Part shown: piece after piece, positions 1 to 4,681 of the stretch
How positions within the stretch are numbered: the stretch's first letter is position 1
Layout of the letters: each line of letters opens with the position of its first letter
NCBI GenBank assembly: GCA_020853835.1
Contig: JADYYC010000329.1
Coordinates: forward strand, 1-5,727
DNA length: 5,727 bases
Direction of reading: 5' to 3'
Source: Anaerolineales bacterium
Lineage (GTDB): Bacteria > Chloroflexota > Anaerolineae > Anaerolineales > UBA4823
Notes under the pieces: generated by a model
Databases searched by the model: none
Seen by the model: the letters and a program-made list of their open reading frames with translations, nothing else
Told to the model about the DNA's origin: nothing
Translations under genes and position numbers: made by a program

Positions 1-193
1 CAACGCGGTGCTGGGTGCGGATCCAGATCCCCCCGTCGGGGGCGGGCGGGTTCACCAGCAGCACATCGACCTTGCTGGCGCGCTTGCGCGCCACGGCGCG
101 CTCGCGCACGATCTCATCCGCGTTCGGAAAGCGCGGCTCGGGGAGCTTTGGAATACGCCTGGTTCCCAGGTTTTCGTTCAGATTGGTCTCCAT
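1..193 (-). CDS. Probable B12-binding radical SAM protein, N-terminal fragment (runs off left edge)
   Basis: Only the first 64 codons are in the window; the reading frame is open to the left edge. The ATG at 193-191 is chosen because GGAGG (204-200) lies 6 bases upstream. Residues 1-40 form a charged, Arg/Lys-rich leader. Residues 42-64 read VDVLLVNPPAPDGGIWIRTQ followed by HRV. A beta strand ending in VNPP and then PDG-x-IWIR is typical of the Rossmann-like cobalamin-binding domain that opens many radical SAM proteins of the BchE/HpnJ-like superfamily. These catalyse methylations, cyclisations and other radical steps in lipid, cofactor and natural-product pathways. The CxxxCxxC iron-sulfur motif that would prove the class lies outside the window. 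The gene follows the glycosyltransferase by 92 bases on the same strand, so it may belong to the same cluster or have its own promoter. The substrate cannot be predicted. Confidence 0.62.
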   Translation of the reverse strand, partial: METNLNENLGTRRIPKLPEPRFPNADEIVRERAVARKRASKVDVLLVNPPAPDGGIWIRTQHRV

Positions 194-199
194 GAATTT

Positions 200-204
200 C
201 CTCC
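200..204 (-). promoter_or_regulatory. Shine-Dalgarno site of the radical SAM gene
   Basis: The minus strand reads GGAGG followed by a 6-base spacer and ATG. It fixes the start of this gene at 193. The minus-strand genes upstream of it lack such a clear site. Confidence 0.8.
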
Positions 205-228
205 GTTGATGATACCTGTAAAAGAACT

Positions 229-237
229 CTTATAACA
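229..237 (-). promoter_or_regulatory. Possible extended -10 promoter for the radical SAM gene
   Basis: The minus strand reads TGTTATAAG, an extended -10 (TGn plus TATAAG, one mismatch to TATAAT). Transcription would start near base 222, giving a leader of about 29 bases that contains the Shine-Dalgarno site. No convincing -35 element is visible at 16-18 bases, so this rests on the -10 alone. Confidence 0.35.
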
Positions 238-251
238 CAAATAACATCCAA

Positions 252-266
252 GCGGCAGGACGCCGC
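252..266 (-). terminator. Small hairpin after the glycosyltransferase gene, possible weak terminator
   Basis: A perfect 5-bp GC stem (GCGGC / GCCGC) with a 5-base loop lies 20 bases past the glycosyltransferase stop codon. On the minus strand it is followed by TTGGATGTTATTTG rather than a clean T run. It could attenuate or pause transcription between the glycosyltransferase and radical SAM genes, but it is not a strong intrinsic terminator. Confidence 0.25.
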
Positions 267-285
267 GCATGATTACGACCAGCGA

Positions 286-1512
286 TCAAGGTTTCGCGAA
301 GATCTCGCTTTGCACCTGGAATTCGCGCTGGCTCAACTCCTCGAGCACGCGCACGATCAACCAGAAGATCACCAACTGCAGGCCGACCAGGATCAGCATC
401 GTGCCAGCCAACAAATAAAGCCACAATCGCTCGACCGGCCAGCCTTGCAGCGCCAGCGCCAGGCTGACCGCCCCCAGGAGCAGGCCGCCGGCCAGCATCA
501 CCAGGCCGATCCACCAAAAATGGCGCTCGACCGGCTTTTTGAAAAGCGGGCGGCCAAACAATCCCTGGCGGATGGGGTGCTTGTGAAACAGCGAAACCAG
601 GTAATTGAAGGTCGCGCCCAGCGCAAACAGGTTCACGCCGGCTACCCCAAACACCGTGGCGGTGAACGTGGCGAAGACGCCCCAGTGTCCCAGGGTCGTG
701 ATGCCCGCCAGGCGCATGCCGATCAGCACCCCGGCGATCATCGAGGCGAAGATGAACAGCCCCAGGCCGACGCCCCCCAGGATGCGCACGGGGTTGTAGT
801 TGAGCGCTGTCCAGAGGATGGTCTGCAAAAAGCGCACCCCGTCCCGCACCACGCTGAGCTTTGAGCGCCCCACCCTTTCTTTGTAGGGAATGGCGATCTC
901 GACCACGTTCAACTCTTCATGGGCGGTGCGGGTGCTCATCACGGGCGTGAAGTTCAGGCCGTCGGGCAGGGGGTAGATGTACTCCAGCGCGCCGCGGCGG
1001 AAGATGCGCATGCCGCTCGCCGGGTCGACCACGCGCTGGCCGGCCAGCGTGCTGAGCAGGTTCGACCAGATGAAGTTGCCCACGCGGCGCACCGCCGGCA
1101 TCTCGCTGCTGGCGCCCGACCGGCGCGAGCCGACCGCCACGTCCGCGCCTTCCAGGATGGCCGTGCAGAGCTGCGGCAAATATTCGGGCGGGTAGGTGCC
1201 GTCGGCGTCCAGAAAGCCGAGGAGCTGGCCCCTGGCGGCGCGAAAGCCGGACTTCAACGCCGCGCCGTAACCCAGGTTGGTCGGGTGCTGGACGAGCACC
1301 GTCCCCTCGCAGGACTGGACGATCTCAGCCGTGCGGTCCGTCGAGCCGTCATCCACCACGATCAGTTCCAATCCCGCGACGCCCGCCTGGCTCAAGGCCG
1401 CGCGCGTCGCAAGCACCCGGTCAATAATGCTGGTGATGCCGTCCTCTTCGTTGAGGGCCGGTATGACCATCGAGAGTAAAACAGGTTCTTCCATGCGTGT
1501 TGAATTAATCAT
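286..1512 (-). CDS. Family-2 glycosyltransferase with C-terminal membrane domain (dolichyl/polyprenyl-phosphate type)
   Basis: A 408-residue protein. The N-terminal half is a GT-A fold glycosyltransferase: VIPALNEE (16-23), the nucleotide-binding DDGSTDRT (54-61), NLGYGAALKSG (79-89), the metal-binding DxD in LDADGTYPPE (101-110), GSRRSG (128-133) and DPASGMRIF (163-171). VGRSKLS (214-220) matches the polyprenyl-phosphate mannose/glucose synthase group. Four hydrophobic segments follow, at about 245-270, 277-310, 330-354 and 361-391, so the enzyme should sit in the inner membrane with its catalytic face in the cytoplasm. Family members transfer a sugar from a nucleotide-sugar to a lipid phosphate carrier; the sugar here is unknown. 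The start at 1512 is chosen because AGGA lies 8 bases upstream. An in-frame ATG at 1536 overlaps the acyltransferase stop (TAATG) and would add eight residues; the ATG at 1494 has no ribosome site. It is probably translationally coupled to the acyltransferase upstream. Confidence 0.9.
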   Translation of the reverse strand: MINSTRMEEPVLLSMVIPALNEEDGITSIIDRVLATRAALSQAGVAGLELIVVDDGSTDRTAEIVQSCEGTVLVQHPTNLGYGAALKSGFRAARGQLLGFLDADGTYPPEYLPQLCTAILEGADVAVGSRRSGASSEMPAVRRVGNFIWSNLLSTLAGQRVVDPASGMRIFRRGALEYIYPLPDGLNFTPVMSTRTAHEELNVVEIAIPYKERVGRSKLSVVRDGVRFLQTILWTALNYNPVRILGGVGLGLFIFASMIAGVLIGMRLAGITTLGHWGVFATFTATVFGVAGVNLFALGATFNYLVSLFHKHPIRQGLFGRPLFKKPVERHFWWIGLVMLAGGLLLGAVSLALALQGWPVERLWLYLLAGTMLILVGLQLVIFWLIVRVLEELSQREFQVQSEIFAKP

Positions 1513-1535
1513 ATTCGTAATCCTGTCCCCGAACA

Positions 1536-2276
1536 TTAATAGTAGATGGGATTTCCCGGAAGCGGCTCGCGGCCGTCGATCTCTTTGATGGCTTTTGCCG
1601 GCACGCCCGCCACGACTGTGTGGGGGGGCACGTCGCGGGTCACCACCGCGCCGGCCGCGACCACCGCGCCTTTGCCGATGCGCACGCCGTCGGTGACGAC
1701 CGCCGCCGAGCCCAGCCAGACGTCGTCCTCCACCACGATGCCCTGGGCGGTGATCCCCTGATCGACAAAAGGCTTGTGAGGGTCGTTGAAGACGTGGTTC
1801 ACCGCGATCAGTTGGGTCATCGGCGAGGTGTAAACGCGGTCCCCGATCGACACCCCGCCCTGCCCGCGGATGACCGTGTATTCGCCGATGAGCGAATCCG
1901 CGCCGATCTTGATCCCAGCGTGGGGGAGGTCGCGGAAGTTGTACACGTGCAAGATCGCGCCGTGCATGATGATGGTGTTCCTGCCGATCTCGACGCCGCC
2001 GGGCGTGGCGTGGATGTAAACGCCCTCGTCGATGAAACACCCATGCCCGAGGCGCACCTGGCTGGCAAAGCGGATGCGTACGTTGCGCTCGATGGCGGCC
2101 CGCCCCTCGATCTTCATGATGAGCCGGTACGCCCACCCCCGGATGCCGATGCCGGCGATGGTCGGGATCCAGCCGGTGAGGGCCATCACGGTCTGTTCGA
2201 GCAGGTAGCGCCGGGCGCCGTTCGCCTGCCGGCTCAGGTAGAGTTGGACCTTCGCCAGGTCATCTTGAGAAGACAT
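1536..2276 (-). CDS. Left-handed beta-helix acyltransferase (WcaF/maltose O-acetyltransferase-like)
   Basis: A 246-residue protein. Residues 1-60 are a helical lead-in with a short hydrophobic stretch (about 31-54). From about residue 62 to 232 it shows imperfect hexapeptide repeats ([LIV]-G-x-x pattern, for example VRIGKGAVVAAGAVV), which fold into the left-handed parallel beta helix of the LbH acyltransferases. N160-H161 in AVNHVFND matches the conserved catalytic Asn-His of the maltose/galactoside acetyltransferase and WcaF group. The VAGVPAKAI ending is also typical. Members acetylate sugar hydroxyls from acetyl-CoA, often in capsule, exopolysaccharide or lipid glycan assembly. The ATG at 2276 is preferred. 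A TTG at 2294, six codons earlier in frame and preceded by AGGG, is a real alternative. The gene sits 34 bases after the nucleotidyltransferase and directly before the glycosyltransferase, so its acceptor is probably the glycan or lipid-linked sugar made by that enzyme (inference). Confidence 0.88.
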   Translation of the reverse strand: MSSQDDLAKVQLYLSRQANGARRYLLEQTVMALTGWIPTIAGIGIRGWAYRLIMKIEGRAAIERNVRIRFASQVRLGHGCFIDEGVYIHATPGGVEIGRNTIIMHGAILHVYNFRDLPHAGIKIGADSLIGEYTVIRGQGGVSIGDRVYTSPMTQLIAVNHVFNDPHKPFVDQGITAQGIVVEDDVWLGSAAVVTDGVRIGKGAVVAAGAVVTRDVPPHTVVAGVPAKAIKEIDGREPLPGNPIYY

Positions 2277-2310
2277 CGGATGTGTGTACCCCAATCATAC
2301 CCTGTTTTCG

Positions 2311-3594
2311 CTAACCTTCGGAGAGCACCTCGTCCAGGTAATCCATGCGGTTTTTCATCTCGCTGGTCAGTTCGGCGGCCTGGCGGGTGGCTTCGTCCCC
2401 GGTCACGAGCCGGTTGAGCGAGCCGGCGTGCTTGCCCGCCAGGTATTTGAGCCTGACTGGGTAGTAGAGCCAGATGCGCATCGAACCGGGCGGCAGCCCG
2501 TACGCCTGGGCGATGTTTGCGGGAGGGATGAACACTTGTTTGAGCAGCTCGCGCAGCTTCCCCGGCAGGCCGCGGGCGTTCATCAGGTCGGCGTAATTGA
2601 TCGAGAGCTGAGATTGAGCCCCCTGGCTCAGAAAGAGCAGGTCTGCCGCGGTTCGCAGCCACTGCGGGTCGAAATCCGCCGGGCGGGTCTTCGCCAGAAA
2701 GTCGTCCGGCACCGGGGCGTGGAACATATCCCGGCTCAGCCGCAGCAGCAGGAAGAGCGCCTTTTGGAGCCGGTGCTCGCGCGCCATTTCGGCAAGCAGT
2801 TGCCAGTCGATGACCGTATTCCAGCGGTTGACCGCGGCGGCGATGTCGTACACAATCCGGGGGCCGCCTCGCATGTGGTGCTGGACGGTGGCGTGGGCAG
2901 CCAGGTGCAGCAGCAGGTCTGCGGGCGAAAGGCCGCGGGCGGTCACCCCCGCGCAGGTGAATTCCCCGGCGCGCCCCCAGACGGCCTCGATATCGACCGG
3001 TTTTTCCAGTTGCGGGTGGCGGATCGTCCAGTGCAGTTCGACCGTCTGGCCCTTCTCGTGCAAGAACGGGGGCAGGTGCTGGTTGACCGTGGTCTCGAAA
3101 TCGATCCAGTACTGGCGCTCGGGTCGATACCCCAGCCTTTCCAGCGCCGCAGCCGCCTCCTGAAGCTGCGCAAACGGGACGAGCAGGTCCAGATCGGTCA
3201 TCGAGCGCAGCGCCGGGTCGGGGTAGACGGTGTACGCCAGGTGGGCGCCTTTCAGCAGGATGACCGGTAGCGCGGCTTCGTCATAGGCCGAAAGGATCTT
3301 GTGCAGCGCGTGCTGACGGATCATGCTCCTCGCTGCCGCGCTCAGATAGCAGGATTTCAGGCGCTGGCGCGCCTCCAGCGGAAGCTGTTCCAGAAGCCCC
3401 AGCTCGCGCAGGCGGTAGTAAACCAGCGCCCCGATGCCCAGCTCGGCCGCGTCCCTCGCAAACGCGTCCGCGCTCGAGCCGGCGGCGGAGAAGAGCGGCT
3501 CTGCCGGGGCGGCGTCGAAACGCAGCACCCGGCAGATCGGTTCGGCGGATGGGTTATAGAAGGGGTCCGGTGCGCGTTGCGAGGCGGGATGCAT
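2311..3594 (-). CDS. Uncharacterised nucleotidyltransferase-family protein (PF14907-like)
   Basis: A 427-residue protein. The central part carries the signature of the uncharacterised nucleotidyltransferase family: LLKGAHLAYTVYPD (113-126), then R130-S-M-T-D134-L-D136-L-L-V, where the two aspartates would bind metal as in the polymerase-beta superfamily. VELHW (185-189) probably supplies the third acidic residue. The N-terminal 100 residues are helical, and the C-terminal half is a long helical region with the family-like stretch DLLLHLAAHATVQH. Family members occur beside exopolysaccharide, lasso-peptide and glycosyltransferase genes; their reactions are mostly unknown, with NMP or phosphate transfer to a small acceptor expected. 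It is the first gene of the minus-strand operon. The start at 3594 follows a promoter so closely that the mRNA may be leaderless. The ATG at 3602 is out of frame. Confidence 0.82.
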   Translation of the reverse strand: MHPASQRAPDPFYNPSAEPICRVLRFDAAPAEPLFSAAGSSADAFARDAAELGIGALVYYRLRELGLLEQLPLEARQRLKSCYLSAAARSMIRQHALHKILSAYDEAALPVILLKGAHLAYTVYPDPALRSMTDLDLLVPFAQLQEAAAALERLGYRPERQYWIDFETTVNQHLPPFLHEKGQTVELHWTIRHPQLEKPVDIEAVWGRAGEFTCAGVTARGLSPADLLLHLAAHATVQHHMRGGPRIVYDIAAAVNRWNTVIDWQLLAEMAREHRLQKALFLLLRLSRDMFHAPVPDDFLAKTRPADFDPQWLRTAADLLFLSQGAQSQLSINYADLMNARGLPGKLRELLKQVFIPPANIAQAYGLPPGSMRIWLYYPVRLKYLAGKHAGSLNRLVTGDEATRQAAELTSEMKNRMDYLDEVLSEG

Positions 3595-3600
3595 GCCCTC

Positions 3601-3609
3601 ATTATAGCA
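3601..3609 (-). promoter_or_regulatory. Extended -10 promoter of the nucleotidyltransferase operon (predicted leaderless)
   Basis: The minus strand reads TGCTATAAT, a perfect extended -10 (TGn plus TATAAT). Placing the last T (3601) at -7 puts +1 at 3594, the A of the start codon. No -35 match is seen at 16-18 bases, as expected for extended -10 promoters. No Shine-Dalgarno site precedes the ATG at a usable distance; GAGGG ends one base before it. Confidence 0.6.
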
Positions 3610-3628
3610 AAGTCAATTCAAACGATCA

Positions 3629-3637
3629 TGATACAAT
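3629..3637 (+). promoter_or_regulatory. Extended -10 promoter of the nitroreductase gene (predicted leaderless)
   Basis: The plus strand reads TGATACAAT, an extended -10 with one mismatch in the hexamer. The last T (3637) at -7 puts +1 at 3644, the A of the nitroreductase ATG. There is no purine-rich ribosome site between here and the ATG. Its TG element overlaps the 8-bp palindrome ATCATGAT (3625-3632). Confidence 0.5.
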
Positions 3638-3643
3638 ATTTGC

Positions 3644-4156
3644 ATGAACGTCAAAGATGCGATCCAAACCAAGCGCGCCGTCCGCCAGTTTAAAGATACG
3701 CCGCTGCCGGAAGAGGTCATGACGGCTATCTTGAACGCCGGACGGCGGGCGCAGTCTTCTAAAAATTCCCAGCCGTGGGAATTTATCGCCATCACCGATA
3801 AGGCGACTCTCAAGGCGCTCTCCGAGTGCGGGGACTGGGCGGGGCACCTGGCGGGGGCGGCTTTGGGGGTGGCGCTGCTCAGCCCAGACCCGGCTGAGAA
3901 GTTCCAGACGATGTTCGACCTGGGCCAGGCTGCCGGCTACATGCAGCTTGCCGCCTGGGAGCTGGGCGTGGGCTCCTGCCCGGCTTCGATCTACAAGCCG
4001 GAGCAGGCGCGCGAGCTGCTCGGATTTCCCGCGCACCTGCACCTGCGCATCGCGCTCTCGTTTGGATATCCCGAGGACGAAGAGGCGCTCACAGCCGCGC
4101 CGCGCAAGGGCGGGCGCAAATCGCTGGACGAGGCTGTGCATTGGGAGAAATGGTAA
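3644..4156 (+). CDS. Nitroreductase-family FMN-dependent oxidoreductase
   Basis: A 170-residue protein, the usual size of short nitroreductase-like proteins. The N-terminal FMN phosphate-binding region shows KRAVRQFKDTPLP (10-22), where the family has R-S-x-R-x-F. RRAQSSKNSQPWEFI (34-48) is the conserved substrate/flavin segment with N-S-Q-P-W. The helix DLGQAAGYMQLAAWELGVG (92-110) is the family's dimer/flavin core, and the tail RKSLDEAVHWEKW is a common ending. Such enzymes are cytoplasmic homodimers that use NAD(P)H to reduce nitroaromatics, quinones or enones; the natural substrate cannot be told from sequence. The ATG at 3644 matches the family N-terminus and has no Shine-Dalgarno site. 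The gene is transcribed divergently from the glycan cluster and ends before a terminator, so it appears to be a single-gene transcript. Confidence 0.9.
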   Translation: MNVKDAIQTKRAVRQFKDTPLPEEVMTAILNAGRRAQSSKNSQPWEFIAITDKATLKALSECGDWAGHLAGAALGVALLSPDPAEKFQTMFDLGQAAGYMQLAAWELGVGSCPASIYKPEQARELLGFPAHLHLRIALSFGYPEDEEALTAAPRKGGRKSLDEAVHWEKW

Positions 4157-4243
4157 TCGGAGCGCGGAATAGGTTGTCCACAGCCGCCCCGGCACGACCC
4201 GGCTCGCGGCCCAAACGGCAGCCGTAACGAGCCTCTGGAAATG

Positions 4244-4272
4244 GCGCCGCCCGATCGCGGCGCGACTTTTTT
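4244..4272 (+). terminator. Intrinsic terminator of the nitroreductase gene
   Basis: A perfect 7-bp stem, GCGCCGC (4244-4250) with GCGGCGC (4257-4263), closes a 6-base loop. It is followed by GAC and six T (4267-4272), a good factor-independent terminator 87 bases past the stop codon. The stretch between stop and hairpin (4157-4243) also contains a nested inverted repeat, GGCTCG (4201-4206) with CGAGCC (4228-4233), and no gene that I can see. Confidence 0.75.
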
Positions 4273-4315
4273 AACCGGGCGGCGTAATCATATTGACTAT
4301 TTCGCTGAAATGAAC

Positions 4316-4320
4316 GGAGG
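4316..4320 (+). promoter_or_regulatory. Shine-Dalgarno site of the PspC-domain gene
   Basis: GGAGG with a 5-base spacer to the ATG at 4326. It supports this start and shows that this genome uses canonical ribosome sites, in contrast to the nitroreductase and nucleotidyltransferase genes. I could not place a convincing promoter between the upstream terminator and this site. Confidence 0.8.
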
Positions 4321-4325
4321 TTCAA

Positions 4326-4520
4326 ATGGCTGATCCACGACCCAAACTTCGGCGCTCGCGCACGAACCGGGTGATCGCCGGCGTGTGCGGCGGGCTGTCC
4401 GAGTTCTTCGGCATCGACGCATTCTGGTTCCGGCTGGCGTTCCTGATCTCGTTGATCCCCGGCGGCGTGCCGGGGCTGCTGATCTATGCCCTGTGCTGGA
4501 TCATCATCCCCAAAGGATAA
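4326..4520 (+). CDS. Small PspC-domain membrane protein
   Basis: A 64-residue protein that is a PspC domain and little else. The RSRTNRVIAGVCGGLSEFFG stretch (10-29) is the family signature (R-S-x-x-x-R-x-I-A-G-V-C-G-G-L). It is followed by the partner segment around WFRLAFLISL and a hydrophobic transmembrane helix (about 38-61, VPGLLIYALCWIIIP), ending in PKG. PspC-domain proteins are inner-membrane proteins; in enterobacteria PspC takes part in the phage-shock response to membrane damage, while many bacteria carry stand-alone copies of unknown role like this one. A Shine-Dalgarno GGAGG (4316-4320) lies 5 bases before the ATG. Terminators on both sides suggest a monocistronic message, with no pspA or other psp gene beside it. 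Confidence 0.9.
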   Translation: MADPRPKLRRSRTNRVIAGVCGGLSEFFGIDAFWFRLAFLISLIPGGVPGLLIYALCWIIIPKG

Positions 4521-4558
4521 TCCACGCCCTGCGCTCGAGGCCGGGCGGTCTGGCGGCG

Positions 4559-4580
4559 AGCCGGGCCGCCCGGTTGTTTT
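4559..4580 (+). terminator. Intrinsic terminator of the PspC-domain gene
   Basis: AGCCGGG (4559-4565) pairs with CCCGGTT (4569-4575), with one G-U pair and a 3-base loop, followed by GTTTT. A competing larger stem is possible: CCGGGCGG (4541-4548) with CCGCCCGG (4566-4573), 8 bp. Either form leads into the same short T run, 38 bases or less after the stop codon. Confidence 0.6.
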
Positions 4581-4636
4581 AATGTCACGCCAGAAGGCGT
4601 CCCATCAAAGCTGTGCAAAGCCCGCTCGATTGGGGG

Positions 4637-4642
4637 TATAAT
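4637..4642 (+). promoter_or_regulatory. Promoter -10 box of the PAS-prenyltransferase gene
   Basis: A perfect TATAAT. Transcription would start near 4649, leaving a 33-base leader that holds the Shine-Dalgarno site. The 17-base-spaced -35 position (4614-4619, TGCAAA) matches TTGACA in only three positions. Its place after the PspC terminator argues for separate transcription of the next gene. Confidence 0.55.
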
Positions 4643-4671
4643 CGAGATGATTTATCCGATTAGGCAACCCT

Positions 4672-4676
4672 GGAGG
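4672..4676 (+). promoter_or_regulatory. Shine-Dalgarno site of the PAS-prenyltransferase gene
   Basis: GGAGG 5 bases before the ATG at 4682. It is the evidence that translation begins ahead of the PAS domain, so that the PAS and prenyltransferase parts are made as one chain. Confidence 0.8.
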
Positions 4677-4681
4677 GTTCG

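Noticed and set aside
1537..2136. Upstream extension of the glycosyltransferase frame by about 200 residues to an ATG at 2136
   Set aside because: The extension is an out-of-frame reading of the acyltransferase gene; its sequence is Arg/His/Gly-rich and unlike any glycosyltransferase N-terminus. The catalytic domain starts just after 1512.
310..3270. Long plus-strand open frames (about 310-864, 919-1479, 1620-2417, 2284-3270) opposite the minus-strand genes
   Set aside because: They are shadows of the GC-rich antisense genes: low-complexity Arg/Ala/His/Gln-rich translations with no recognisable domain, lying wholly opposite well-supported proteins.
4174..4182. TTGTCCACA, resembling a DnaA box
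   Set aside because: A single isolated match in a 3' region with no other boxes, no AT-rich unwinding stretch and no dnaA or dnaN nearby is expected by chance.
3626..4195. Minus-strand frame opposite the nitroreductase gene
   Set aside because: It overlaps the whole nitroreductase gene and gives an Arg/Leu-rich product without motifs.
4293..4298. TTGACT as a -35 box for the PspC gene
   Set aside because: The position 17 bases downstream falls in the Shine-Dalgarno region (GGAGG) and has no -10-like sequence.
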